From Sycobia sp. Sy_11 (lineage: Eukaryota; Arthropoda; Insecta; Hymenoptera; Epichrysomallidae): a stretch of DNA of 64,000 bases. The position numbers and the translations under genes were made by a program. The DNA is taken from contig JACCIC010000014.1 of the NCBI GenBank assembly GCA_018907035.1, forward strand, positions 3,532,501 through 3,596,500. Direction: 5' to 3'. Positions 12,203-25,081 of the stretch are shown one piece after another. The notes under the pieces are model-generated. The model was not told the origin of the DNA. It saw only the letters and a program-made list of their open reading frames with translations, and ran no database searches. How positions within the stretch are numbered: the first letter of the stretch is position 1; each line of letters starts with the position of its first letter.

Positions 12203-12226
12203 CAGTGCTGCTATCTAACGGTTAGA
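12203..12226. repeat. CCGCTATCTAGCGG-like motif, copy 2
   Basis: A diverged copy of the 10753 motif in which two substitutions (CCG to CTG and AGCGG to AACGG) weaken the palindrome. It is in the same orientation 1.45 kb downstream, with the CGAAACG-family cluster between the two. Confidence 0.35.
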
Positions 12227-12825
12227 TCTGTTTATTAGAAGGTCGCGCGAAAATACTATAAAACGACTTTTATTCAATATCAACTCAATAATAATAAAAA
12301 ATCTTCTCAGGTGCACGGGTATAATATGGCAATCGATCTTTTATCGATGTCCATTTCAACATTCAACGTCGCTCTCGAGAAATTTTCAGTAAATATATGT
12401 ATTGTCGTTTTCGCAACAAAAGATAGGAAGCAATGCGATGAGTATCCGACCACGACGTGTCGCGGCGCGCATGCGCGCGTGCGGGAGGCTATAATAAGTG
12501 CGCGGGGCATGGGAATGTAAATGCACCGCGGATATATATATATATGTATTTATATATATAAGTATGCCCTTTGTTATGAAAACTACGAAGCCAATCTCTC
12601 TACGGTTCGTGCAAAAATTCTTTATGGTTCCTTTGATACTCTTAAGAATCCATTATGCACCGTCCGATTGTTTTTCGCACGTATAATGTATTCTGACTGT
12701 GTGTGGGCGGGGGGGTGCCTGTATATATGTATACTTGCACCTCATTCCGCGCGATATATTCCCCACGGAATTTTCTTTTCTTCAGTACTTCTTCTATTAT
12801 ACTTTTATTATACAGCATGCTTATG

Positions 12826-12889
<64 letters not shown>

Positions 12890-12981
12890 GAATGTCTAGC
12901 TATTTAAGTTTTAACGCCAATAATGTTATCGTCCGCGAGTCACATGTGAAATTTATGCATTTACGCGTGTGTTCTAACTAG

Positions 12982-13044
<63 letters not shown>
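12826..13044. repeat. two (TA)n tracts
   Basis: (TA)n lies at 12828-12886 and 12984-13044, separated by about 97 bp of unique sequence. A CG-rich patch with alternating CGCG and ATGCGCGC precedes them at about 12460-12530. Confidence 0.95.
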
Positions 13045-13046
<2 letters not shown>

Positions 13047-14063
13047 CTTTGACGTTGCTGCTTGTGATTCAAATGAGCAAAGAAAACGTGCACCATGTAA
13101 GAGAAGTGCGCCACTGAATGAAAGGAAGAATGGCCCTACATCGGTATACGGATAATAGATTGCTCAAATGTAGGGAACTGATATTTTAATGTTAAAAAAA
13201 ATAGGTTTTTATACTTAAAATATTTATCAAAAATTTTTACTAAATTTTAGAATTCCATAGCATCAAAAAATAAAGAGTAAATTTGATACAATTGTTTTAT
13301 TTATATTTTATTGAAGGCCTTTTTTGTGAAAAAAAAATTAAATAGAAATAATTTTTCAAATAGATTTATTTCACTTAATAATTGTAATACGTAGTATTTT
13401 GTTTTGAAGCATAGCTATCACACCAATGGTAATAGCCTTTTTTCTTATCACATTTAATTTTTATTATTTTAGTCCATGCTTTATGATTGTCCTATATTTT
13501 GACATCATAAAATAAATCAAATCTTGGAATTTTAGCAACTTTAAATTCAGAAATACAATATAATGACTTAAATTAGTATTATCGCGTTTAATCTAAAATT
13601 GAAGTTCTTTACAGCATTCTCCATTATGGCAATATTCTTTCGATGATTATGAAAAAAAAAATCCATGATGCATTTTTTGCACTCTTCATTCTACTTTAGC
13701 ACTTTTCATGCTTTATTTTATTCATTTTGTAATTTTTACTTTTTATTCGCAAATTTTTAAAGAACTCTAAAACTTTACTGACTTAAGCAATACAAACATA
13801 GTTAGATTTATTAGTATACTTCTCTCCACCGCCAGTAGCGCATATTATAATGAAATGATGAGTAATTTACTAATAATGTAGGAAGAATTAAAAAAGTTAA
13901 CAATAATTTCTTTTAACAAATTCATTTACTCGCAAACTCCATTCAGTAGTTTGTATGTTTATACAATGTAACAAAGTACTAATTACTAACTATTTCAATA
14001 ATTAAAATTATTTTTACAAATTGGCAATGCATAAAAAAATGAAAACGAATTCTGTTATCTATA
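13045..14063. other. AT-rich stretch, no gene seen
   Basis: I see no coding exon, RNA gene or clear repeat here. Confidence 0.4.
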
Positions 14064-14308
14064 CACTGTAAAAAATACTGTCCGATATCAAGTAAATATA
14101 TATTTGTTTTGTACCAAGTAAATCATTTTCTTAAATTAAGAAAATATTCACTAGATTTAAGAGTACGTGGCTTGATTAAAGTGAATTCTTCTTGCATTAA
14201 GTAAATACTTCCTTGATTTAAAAAGATGCTTTCTCAATTTAAGAAAATAATTTACTTGGTACAAAACAAGAAAATATTTACTTGATAACAGATATTTTGT
14301 TCTCAGTT
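14064..14308. mobile_element. CACTG-ended palindromic MITE, copy 1
   Basis: The left end reads CACTGTAAAAAATACTGTCC, then ATCAAGTAAATAT, TTGTTTTGTACCAAGTAAAT and TTTTCTTAAATTAAGAAAAT. The right half, reverse-complemented, repeats these blocks almost exactly (ATCAAGTAAATATTTTCTTG, then TTTTGTACCAAGTAAAT). Total length is about 245 bp and most of it is inverted repeat. TATA at 14060-14063 and at 14309-14312 may be a 4-bp target duplication, though this is weak in AT-rich DNA. CACTG ends suggest a CMC/Chapaev-like origin, not proven. The second copy is at 43765-44026. Confidence 0.75.
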
Positions 14309-14383
14309 TATATAAAGCCTTTCCCTTTACAACATGCACATTTTATACATTGCAATAAACAGACATTTAAAAAAAAAAGTTAA

Positions 14384-14617
14384 AATACGCCTCACGTGGC
14401 GAAAGTGAAGTCAGTCTCACCTCTGGAACAAAAAGCCACTATATTGACTGATTATAATAAAAACTTACCGTTCAATAATACATTTGCTAAATTAAGGGAG
14501 TCCAGTCTTGGGGAAATGGCAAGAGATATATTTAGAAGCGAGAATTTCGATCACACAACGGAAAGCTTTAATCGACTATACTTGGAAGATAAAAAAAAAC
14601 TGATTGACCGCGTATAA
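14384..14617 (+). CDS. unidentified protein-like open frame (partial or relic)
   Basis: The frame is open from just after the stop at 14381 to TAA at 14615. There is no ATG near its start; the first usable start would be GTG at 14396. Its roughly 74-78 residues look like ordinary protein: a balanced, charged composition with SPLEQKATILTDYNKNLPF and an amphipathic ending such as FNRLYLEDKKKLIDRV, unlike the low-complexity frames elsewhere. I recognise no domain. No pyrimidine-rich acceptor precedes it, so it is not an obvious exon. It lies 75 bp after MITE copy 1 and 85 bp before a (TA)n tract, which suggests a fragment of a mobile or integrated sequence, or a relic of a lost gene. Confidence 0.3.
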   Translation, partial: NTPHVAKVKSVSPLEQKATILTDYNKNLPFNNTFAKLRESSLGEMARDIFRSENFDHTTESFNRLYLEDKKKLIDRV

Positions 14618-14697
14618 TTGTCGGTTGGCATGTCCTTCAATAAGTCGCTCTTAAACGACCGGTAAAATTTTACCTGAACGACAGCTGATGGCTGCCT

Positions 14698-14759
<62 letters not shown>

Positions 14760-15952
14760 TCGTAAATAACGATCCCACGGAAACGATCCACGCGATAAAA
14801 CTCTGGCCAATATAATATCCGACGTTCGATCCGACCGTGCCCACAAATATATACAAAACACAGAAAATAATTTAAACTTGGGCGAATTTTATCGAATAAG
14901 AAGTTTCTTAAGTCGCTCGCTACATAAAACTCGCTACGTAATGATCGCTAAAAGCCGTTCTTGAGAAAAAGAACGGCCTCTTTACAGGGAAAAAAAGGGA
15001 AATCATTAAAAAAAATCAGGGGAAAAATCAGAAAAAACGTCAGAATAAAGAAAAACCCGGAAGTGTATTATCAGATAAGGCGAAAATAGAAAAATATTAA
15101 AGCTTGGATTATTAAAATTTGAATTCAGAAAAATTTGAATAATTACTTCGTTCCGACGACAGCTGTTTGCGTACATTTATAGAGGACTAAATATTGTAAA
15201 AAAAAAAGTTCCTACAATCATCTCTTCCGTATCGTCGAGGAATAAATATATAATCTTTACTTTGACAATTTCACGAAGGGCTAAAAATAATCATATTTAT
15301 ATTTTCAATATATGCTTGAAATTCATTGTACATTTAAATTAATATTTGATACGCTGCCGTTGTGAATGATCGAATAATTTATCGCATAATTACGAGATGT
15401 ATGTATATGCATTCTATTATTATATACGTAAAACATGGTTATAGAAACCGTAGCGATATCGCCAAATGAATGAAATACTTTAAAACGCTTATCACCCCGT
15501 AGCCTCGTTGCGAATCGAAAATGTAAATACTAAGAGCGCGCGAAAGAGTTTACACACGAGCGATGAAAAATACAAATTAGTAAAATGAAAAAAAATAAAT
15601 TTTGATGAAAATCGAAGTTTAGATGTAAACACATTCGTCGAATCAATGGTGGAACTGATGATTTATAAATCTAGCTAAACGTGGTTTTGTCATTTCTTAT
15701 TGAATCTCAAGCATTTTTTTAATAAAAAAAAAGAACGGAGGTAGAGTGAGAGCATAGATGAGACGCTGTGAGAGAGAGGGGGGGGAGATCAAACTGTCAG
15801 GGGCCTATAACATTGTTGTAAATATAACTGTTTATAGGTTAAAAAATTATTATATAAGCAAGCATAATTTATTGAGAAAATTCTTGATAAAAATCACATA
15901 AACTTTGCATGCATGTATGTATAAACTTTGTATACAAGCCACTGACAGTTTT

Positions 15953-15991
<39 letters not shown>

Positions 15992-16389
15992 CAACGTGTC
16001 ATCCACGCCTTCACTCTACCTCCGCTGGATTGATGATAGTAAAACTGCGTGCATGGATTTTTTTCATACATTTTTGTCATTAACTGGTATTCTATTATCG
16101 TGATTGTCTAATTACATGTAATAAAAATTTTCTAGATTTTCGTAACGGAGCCAGGTGACATCTATTTAAATTCAAGTTTAATTTTAAGTCGATTTAAAAA
16201 TTAACAATTACTTTAAGAATTGATCAAAAATTCTATTATTTTTCACTAACTCATAATATTTTCATACTATTTAGTGAAAAATCGTGTTAAATAATTTTTT
16301 CCTGACAAACGAGAATTACATGTGAATGGAAAGTCCTCGAATACCGATATTTTCCTTTCTACCAACAATATCTCATTTTAATCCCTCCA

Positions 16390-16428
<39 letters not shown>

Positions 16429-16900
16429 TTCTCTCCTTTTTTTACTGTATTTTTCTATATATATATATCCTTCATCAATCGGTAAATTATCAGAAAATAC
16501 GCGCGCCGTGCAATATCATCATTTAATGTAATAAATTACGTAATCCAGGAAATAATATAATAATATGAGTCTTTTCCAACGGTGAATATTTTGCCTATGA
16601 TTCATTATATATATTTTTTCTCTCTTCTTAATTGCGCGATCTCTCTCGCCGACACTGTTCCTGCTTTTAGTATCCAGGAAAATTTACGACCCGACCGCGA
16701 GAAAGAAAATAGAATATATGTATATATATATATATTATGTACACGTATACATTTTTCTATTACGATTCCAGCGGGATAGACGGGTCAAATATTAGAATAT
16801 TGTATGCGGAACGGAGCCGCGCATTTTTTGCATAACTCAAATTTTATTTTCATTATTTCTAAGAAACCTCCTTCAGTTCGAGCGGGAATCCGTATAGATG
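14760..16900. other. non-coding stretch with two CT microsatellites
   Basis: (CT)n tracts lie at 15959-15988 and 16390-16438. The rest is AT-rich with short homopolymer A runs. No exon-like frame is seen. Confidence 0.5.
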
Positions 16901-16917
16901 TATATATGTATATGTGC

Positions 16918-16971
<54 letters not shown>

Positions 16972-17718
16972 TTGTATATGTATACAATTGTGTGTGTGTG
17001 TCTACTGTATATGCATGGATACATGTCATGTATGGATGTATATATATATATTTCAGCACGCGAACGGCAGCCAATTATCCTTATATCTCCGATCGGACGA
17101 TCTTGGTGTCTATAGATATATATATATTTAGATCGTTATACAAAATAACAGAATAATGATTGTTATACATATTCGTTCGCACAAGTATTTCATTCTTTTT
17201 AATTTTACTAAAAGTTTATCACTTGAGTAAATAATCTAATCTGTAACGATGTAATGCAATAGAAGAAAGTAATTAATTTTCACATATATATAATCTACGG
17301 CGTAGGCAATAATGTTTTTTAATTAAACCGCGGTAAGTAATTTATACATAATAGTATTAAGACATTTTTAATCATATTTATAAGTACAACTGAGATCGTA
17401 AAACTATATAATTGGTAAGCGACGAAATATGTGCATTAAATGAAAAGTATCAGATTAATTAATTTTAGAAAAAATTATAATTAAAAAATAATCTTTTGGG
17501 CCTAAATGAATATCAAAGGTACTTTGCGTTAATCGAATCAATTAATTTTTATAATTAATAAGGGTTCACGTATTACTTGCATTAAAAAAACATTGAAATA
17601 TATAAAAATTATCTTTTTCTTTAATTTAATAACCTTTATGCTGTGTATCCAATTTGAGACGCCAATACATATTTGTCGATGTAACGAATAACTTACGTAT
17701 ATATTGCATACTCAATTT

Positions 17719-17775
<57 letters not shown>

Positions 17776-18138
17776 TTATATTTCGCAATTTAAAGTCGCT
17801 TTAGTCGATGATACCTTCTTGTTTTTTATGCTTCATCCCATGATCATATTGAGAAAAGTACCCCCATATTAGACAATCGCCTGACAATATTTGCGGCACT
17901 ACCTTATTATAATCTAAACTTATACCATTAAAGATTATAAAGATTATAACCATAATGGCCTTTGTCGCGGTCTCTTTGTAAAACCGGCGTGTGTATGTGC
18001 ATGCGGCGCAAGTTTTCTATATATTTATGTGCCATTGACACATGACACATGCACTCAGTGCCACCGTCGTCAATTTAATTTTTAGCGCCGCACGCGCATT
18101 ATCCGATCGTTGCCGCGATCGTCGAGGCAAAAGCAGCT

Positions 18139-18201
<63 letters not shown>

Positions 18202-18417
18202 CAGAATGATAATTTTTATAGATATTGGTTTGCTCAAGTACTTTTTTTTATAATTTCACTTAAAGTTTATAACTTAAAGAATCTGTCAAGATTTAATGCG
18301 ATCGGAAAAAAGTAATCTAATACGTCATATAAATGAGGGGAAAAAATGAACTACCCGTGCGCTCACGACCCGAGAAAAAGATCACATATATATGTATAAA
18401 AAAACGGCTCCTCGCAG

Positions 18418-18478
<61 letters not shown>

Positions 18479-18593
18479 AACGACATCAGCGACACCGGCC
18501 AGGAATCTCAAACGCTGATCGAGATTGATGCGTAATTAAGTGTATACATTATGTATATAAGAGAAGAAGAATAATGGATTATTAACAAGGCCG

Positions 18594-18615
18594 GTGTGTG
18601 TGTGTGTGTGTGTGT
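18594..18615. repeat. (GT)n microsatellite
   Basis: Eleven uninterrupted GT units following CCG, close to (TA)n tracts. Confidence 0.9.
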
Positions 18616-18668
18616 AATTACGGGATGAGTCATCTTTCACCGGGCGTCGAGAGCAAATTATTATAAGA

Positions 18669-18713
<45 letters not shown>

Positions 18714-18716
<3 letters not shown>

Positions 18717-19826
18717 TCGATGCGAAAAATAATAATTTTTTACCGAGTACACAGAGGTTGGTCGACTATTTTTTGGATCCTGCCTTCGTCGATAAATTAC
18801 ATTACAACCGCGCTTTGGTATTTTCTTCTTTTCAAATCTCTAGTGACTTCTCAAAGTAACTTATAGCTTTCGAGAGTTTATAATATATAAAAATGAACAA
18901 GCTTTCACGTCACCAACGTCTTATGAAGAACTAAAAAATGATAAGAAACACAAACAATTTCTCTGATTTTTATTTATACATTGTATACGAGTGGTATATT
19001 CATTCATAGCATAAGAATGAATATAAAATTTTTCTTATTACAATCTGTGACCCGAGGTTGGGATACTCTCCTCGTAAGAAAGACACTATTTCTCCATTCG
19101 AAGTTATTTATGTATTTAAATCCTACTTATTAAAAATATGATAGTATTTGTTTCAATTCAAGAAATATACGCAATTGAATTAAAGAAGATATTTGTTTAA
19201 ATATATTAAATAGATTATTTAAAATCATATTTCTTTGGTTCAATTTCATATGCAGTTAATCCAAATATATTAGTCGTTGATTAAATTAATATAAATGTAT
19301 ATTGAAAATAATGAAATCCTCCTGTGAAATAAATCGATAATTGTGTTACACTTTAGTAACAGTGCTCGTTTTGTGGATTCAATTATGTATCAACGATTCT
19401 GATGCTTAAGCATCTATAAAAAAAATTTGTCAAATTATCCATTGAAACTATTTGACAAGTATATTTACAGTTCTCAAAACTTATATTTCAAAATGTTTAT
19501 TTACAGGCTCCAAAAAATGTCTAAAATCTAAACATAAAGATTTTTTTCTTCCTTTTGACAATTATATATAACGAGGCCGTGCGGTTTATTAAATTATTTT
19601 ATTACATGGATTATTTACGAATACGGCACATTGCCTTTCAAATAATTTTGTTCCTCATTCTTTGACAAATTTGAAAATGAATATCATGATATGAATTTCT
19701 TAAATTTATTATATCTAAGGGATTTGCTTTTCGAGGATTCATTTATGTCTTATAAGATCAAATAAAAATCTGAAACGAACTACGGATTTACATTTTATAT
19801 TCTGGCAATGATATATAAATAAATAA

Positions 19827-19876
<50 letters not shown>

Positions 19877-20200
19877 AATTCATAGAAATTTTTGGAAATA
19901 AGTTTTAGATCAACCAATAGCGTGAATTTTGAAATTTATTTCCATTCAAAGTCGCATAGACGATTTGACGGGAGCAATACAGAATTTTTTTGTTCAAATA
20001 AGTATTAATTTAAAAATTATCTTGGTCAATAAATTTTACAAATTTATCTTTAGCGTACGTAAAATAAAAAAGATCTTCTCATTTTTTCGGGGCCCTTTGT
20101 GAGATTGGGTCGGACCTCCTGAACCTTTTTATGTTAAGACGGCCCAGAGGAAAAAAATTTTTGATTCCGCGTGCGAAAACGCACTGTGTGTGCTATAAAA
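18714..20200. other. AT-rich stretch, no gene seen
   Basis: Apart from a (TA)n tract at 19831-19873, preceded by four AAAT units, I see no feature on either strand. Confidence 0.45.
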
Positions 20201-20202
20201 AC

Positions 20203-20248
20203 TTATGTATGTATGTATGCATGTATGTATGTATGTATGTATGTATAT
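20203..20248. repeat. (GTAT)n microsatellite
   Basis: About ten GTAT units with one GCAT variant. The Cys/Met/Tyr/Val-rich frames across it are artefacts. Confidence 0.92.
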
Positions 20249-20512
20249 CTGTATGCACGTATATATTACACGTTCGCTCGTACAACCAACAATTTGTCGC
20301 GCAACAATATATTATTACCTTTTCATAGAAACTGTACATCGAGTGAGCAGAATTATTATTTATTTAACCGTGTCGTATATATATTACGTATACGCATACA
20401 TATACAGACAAGCTACAGTACAGTGACGCTGGAATTTCTACAACCCGTGGTACTTTGCCACAAGCAGTGACTCATTATGCGAACACATGAATTAATTATT
20501 TCGACCGCATCC

Positions 20513-20516
<4 letters not shown>

Positions 20517-20567
<51 letters not shown>

Positions 20568-20611
20568 TATCTATATTTATAACGAAATGTATAGTAATGT
20601 AGGAATGCGGA

Positions 20612-20660
<49 letters not shown>

Positions 20661-21185
20661 TATAGTCTATACTTAAATTTTTCATCGTAATTAGAATCAT
20701 AAGATTAATGTAACGCGCAATGCTGCTTGTATATATATTTGCGAGCATTATGCAATGACATTATAACTATAGAAGAATCTCTCTGAATATATATATATAT
20801 ATATATATAGAATGAAAAATGTTTCGAAGTACGACGAAACAATGGGAAATGGCGGCATTTTAATATAGTGCATAAATATATGCAAATGTAACGTCCAGGG
20901 AGGGGATTGCGCAAAAGCGAGAAAGCGCTGGGCGACTGTATATGGAAATTTCTTATATACATACATACATAAATATATATAAAGCGCATAGATAAGTTCT
21001 CTAATGCAGTGGCATAACAATTTCTGCGTATCTATGTAATTTTTCTTCCTTCTTTTGCTCTGCCCCGCGCACCTGCTCTGCGTTACTGTTTCCCATCAAT
21101 ATATAGATATGTGTGTGTGGGGGGGGGGGGTGATATTCACACGTGTCCCCATAACAACACGAAAGATATCGACAGATATGTATTT

Positions 21186-21222
<37 letters not shown>

Positions 21223-21252
21223 TTATTTATTTATTTCTTTATTTATTTATTG
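20517..21252. repeat. (TA)n tracts, group 3, with ATTT run
   Basis: (TA)n lies at 20517-20565, 20616-20657, 20787-20809 and 21190-21217. The last passes directly into (ATTT)n to about 21252. A G10 run sits at about 21119-21130. Confidence 0.93.
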
Positions 21253-21254
21253 AA

Positions 21255-21900
21255 ATTTTTCGAAAATATCTCGTGAAAATTTGATTACATCTATTGTGAA
21301 ATATTTTTGAAAAATTTACCAACAAAATAAAATTATTTGCCAAAGATTAAAAGATCATTTTATCAATTTTTTTCTAATTTTCTAAAAATCTTTGAAGATA
21401 TTTATAAGATATCGACACGAACTACTTGAACAAATGTGGCTTCTTCGCTGCGCATTTGATGTAGTTTTTGCGCGCTACTTGACCATTTAATATTACCAAG
21501 CACAAGTTCTAACAGTGCAGTGTTACTTCGAATTTTATACACTAATATTGTGTAAAAAATAATGAAAAATATTTCGAAAATATTTGTATAACATTTTTTT
21601 TTTTGTATTTCTTTGGAACGTTCACGGCATACTCCCAGGGGCGTTGAAGAAAAAAAATCTTTCAAAATCAATGCTTCTGAAATATTTCGAAATCATTTTG
21701 CAAGATATTTCAAAGAAATATTTGCTAAATGTTTTAAAATTCATTTAAAATATTGATATAAGATATATCCTTCGAAATATCGGTTTAATATCTTTCATTA
21801 AAGCAATTCTGTGATGTAGACGGTTTCGATATTTCTAAAATATTTATAAAACATTCGCGATAGAATCGCAGAGAGATATATCTCCATAAAACGATATTCT
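21255..21900. repeat. degenerate ATATTTC-rich repeat region
   Basis: About 650 bp contains many short variants of GAAATATTT, AAATATTTC and AGATATTT spaced irregularly, including CTGAAATATTTCGAAATC near 21675. Around 21420-21530 a less repetitive core intervenes. This looks like a decayed AT-rich dispersed element with internal sub-repeats. I could not define its ends. The two modest open frames on the minus strand have no recognisable domain. Confidence 0.35.
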
Positions 21901-22099
21901 TTAGAAATATATATTTACTAAAAAAAAAAAAAAAACCAGAAAAAAGAACCAAATGATAATAATTATTTAGCGCGATTGTGAACGTATCATCCTGTTTTAT
22001 AGCAATCAAACCGTTCACTTAATTTACACGCGCATTCATTCCTGTGCAATATTCTGCGCGACGTTCACATTAATGGCAGACGACCCAATACTTATCCTT

Positions 22100-22960
22100 A
22101 TGTCATTGCTAGGTAACGACGCGATGCCATAATAATGCTCCTTCGGCCGGCTGTAACGAGAGCTCGCCTAGCCGCTCTCTCGCCTATACATACGCACAAT
22201 TTATTCGTATTCTTACGGCGATAATTCGAAAAGTGCGCCTCATCCTCCCCACCGCCTCGCGAAATTCCAAGCGAGACCGACCTTGTGTGTGTGTGTGTGC
22301 GCGCGCGCGCTCGCGTACCCGACTTTAGCGAACGAAAATAGCGAAACATTAGGAAGGAGGAAGTGAAACGGGAAAAACAATGGAGCAGTAGCGCGCGATT
22401 TAATCGCGGGCTCGCCTATAAACACGCCAGCGCGCCGTGCATTATATACGTTTTATATGTACACTGTGCCAAAGCGGCCGCGTTACGTAGATTCGCGATG
22501 CATATGTAGCGTGTGTATTACGAACCGCGTGAGCGCCAATTTTCAGATGCGAAATATTAGGGAGAACTGTACTGCGTCGCGATTATGAAGTGTGTGTCGG
22601 GGAGAGAAATTAATGGAAGAAATAACATAGAAGCTTGATAGAGAACTGTCTCGGCTCTTACACGGACACTCTGCATTTCATTATCCCACCTCATTCGGCC
22701 GATCTTCTTCTTCTTCGTCTTCTCCGTCGTCGGATCTCCACATCGTGGATCGATCTTATGCTTTGCCCATCGACTGCGAATGATTCTTGCGCGCGCTATA
22801 GACGAGCGAGTGTTGGAGAGAGCGAGAGGGAGTATAAGGCGCGGTAAAACGACAATTCGGAGAAACAGAGGATGAATTTTTTCCGAGGTGCTCGCGTTCC
22901 GACAACGGGCGATTCGAAAAATTACAAGTTTCTCGATGAAATATAATTCTATCCGCACGG
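22100..22960. other. CpG-rich island, no gene assigned
   Basis: GC content rises sharply, with many CpG dinucleotides and a GT/GC run at about 22285-22312. Frames of 70-133 codons exist on both strands but are Arg/Ser-rich with no domain character. It could be a promoter or first-exon area. Confidence 0.35.
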
Positions 22961-23016
22961 TATATTAAACTCATCGAACTTTCTCGGTATGCATACATAC
23001 ATATATATAGACATAC

Positions 23017-23019
<3 letters not shown>

Positions 23020-23072
<53 letters not shown>
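23020..23072. repeat. (TA)n tract
   Basis: Near-pure (TA)n preceded by CATACA repeats. A short (CT)n run lies at 23173-23190. Confidence 0.95.
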
Positions 23073-23074
<2 letters not shown>

Positions 23075-23496
23075 TTGCACCCAGTATATACGATTAGAGA
23101 AAACGGTGTTTGTTTCTAAAAATTGTTTCTATAATATATATCTTCCACCTTCCCATGTATATAGATACATTTTTCTCTCTCTCTCTCTCTCTTTTTTTTT
23201 CTAGATTATTTACGATTTCTGCTTGAGCGAAGCTGAAATTTCTTCTTCACCCCCTCCCGCCGTGTGCACGCCCTCTTTTGTCGGGGAAACTCGCGATTTA
23301 TTATGCGAATACATGTGTACACACACGCACGCGCGCGCGCACACACACAATTAATCAAGCATAAGGCGAGCTAAATAACGTTAAAGCTCCCCCCCCCCAA
23401 CCCGCCTGTTTCCCATACGCGCAGAGCATGGAGGGAAAAGCAGATTCGCGCGCGGCGATCGATTGAAAAATATCGTTCTTTTGTGACTCATCGAAG

Positions 23497-23548
23497 GTGA
23501 GTTTAATTGTCTTTCCGTCTATAAAGCAATAAGTAGGATGTACGCACC

Positions 23549-23607
<59 letters not shown>

Positions 23608-23678
23608 AATGGAAAGTGCGATATAAGTGCCGTACCATAAAATATACGTATAAAACTATATTTTCATTTTCTTTTCAG
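23497..23678 (+). other. candidate 182-bp intron
   Basis: A consensus donor, AAG then GTGAGT, starts at 23497. An acceptor with a strong pyrimidine tract, TTTTCATTTTCTTTTCAG, ends at 23678. Between them lies (TA)n at 23552-23602. The upstream flank is CpG-rich and has only a 12-codon frame from the ATG near 23429, so any exon there would be largely untranslated. No protein evidence supports it. Confidence 0.22.
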
Positions 23679-23754
23679 TGTATGTATATATAAATACATA
23701 TATATAAAGATACACTGTCATGATGCGGTTAAATATTGCGAACACACATATTGT

Positions 23755-23761
23755 ATTATTG

Positions 23762-23793
<32 letters not shown>

Positions 23794-23820
23794 GTTGTTG
23801 TTGTTCTTATTATTATTATA
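23755..23820. repeat. (TTA)n/(TTG)n trinucleotide repeat
   Basis: Runs of TTA and TTG units. Read forward they give a Leu run starting ATGATGCGGTTAAATATT at 23720, which mimics a signal peptide but is explained by the repeat. Confidence 0.9.
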
Positions 23821-24017
23821 TATCTGTGTGCGTGCGTGTGTGTACGTGTATGTGAAAACGAACGATGACTGCGTCGGTGACTTGCCACTTGCAGAAGTTT
23901 TGAATAAAAGAATATAAAAAAGAAACTCATTTGTTGACTGGATGCGATTATATTATACTCGGCTAATTGCGCCGACCTCACAGTTTGATGAGGTAGAGAA
24001 AATTTTCCATTGAAACA

Positions 24018-24018
<1 letters not shown>

Positions 24019-24074
<56 letters not shown>

Positions 24075-24777
24075 TATAAGATAATAAAAACTAAAAAGAA
24101 AAAAGTCCTTCTCCACGTTCAATTTTCAGGCTTAAGTATAGGTTAATATACCATCCTGTCGAAAAACATAATGGGAAAATAGAATTTAAAGCTGTTTTGT
24201 TTTTCAGCATTCAATGGAATGCGCTCGTATTATTATATATGCAACAGTCGCGCGGAACCAGCAAATTGCTCTTTAAACACATTTCTGCGATTCTCTATCG
24301 AGATTGTAGACGAGCTGATTGCTGTGTTATTTTTTCGTTTTACTCTATATGATTGTTTAAACGAAAAACATTAGACGGTTTTTTGATATTAAACTATAGA
24401 GCGCGATAAACTCAAGTATTAACAATTCGAAAAGTTATAGATCTTCGATTAATGATTCGACAATAAAGATTCTATTAAGGTATAACGTAATTTTTTTTTT
24501 ATATATATAAATATATTCATCATTTTAGATTTTTTCTGTAACAACGTTCATAACCCTAACTTCAACCAAAACTTCAAACATTCATTGCTTTCTTATAATA
24601 TATTTAGGTTGATTATTGAGAGATCCACGTACATTGCAAAAATTAAATTGTAAAATATTTGTAATAACTCTTCGTGCGAGATTAAATGCAGAGTACCGGA
24701 CAGTAAATTAATTCAATTGTCGTCTTTAAAACATTTGCGACTGCTATAAAAAAAATTCATATAAGCCATGTTTTACA

Positions 24778-24825
<48 letters not shown>

Positions 24826-25031
24826 AATGTAAGAAGTTTTCAGGAAACTTGTGTATATAATGCAAAATTGCCAATGCTTTCAACCAGGAACAGGATTGTC
24901 ACTCGAGTAAAATATGCTTTACACTATATACAGCTGCGCGGTTATTCCGTCGTTTACAACAATAGACACGAAACTCTATACTTTGAAAATAGCATAGTTA
25001 CGATCGTATTATTATCCTACGTTTCTATCGG

Positions 25032-25078
<47 letters not shown>
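24019..25078. repeat. (TA)n tracts, group 4
   Basis: Near-pure (TA)n tracts lie at 24019-24072, 24782-24823 and 25035-25078. Bounds give the span of the group. Confidence 0.95.

Positions 25079-25081
<3 letters not shown>

Larger units (their letters stand above)
14702..18713. repeat. (TA)n tracts, group 2
   Basis: Near-pure (TA)n tracts lie at 14702-14756, 16923-16966, 17722-17774, 18143-18199, 18421-18475 and 18672-18713. Bounds give the span of the group. Tyr-Ile-rich open frames on both strands here are translations of these tracts. Confidence 0.95.

Noticed and set aside
22557..22958. 133-codon minus-strand frame in a CpG-rich patch
   Set aside because: Overlapping frames exist on both strands and composition follows the CG-rich sequence; no domain was recognised.
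23720..23917. Frame beginning MMRLNIAN with a long Leu run resembling a signal peptide
   Set aside because: The Leu run is a TTA/TTG repeat and the remainder has no recognisable protein.
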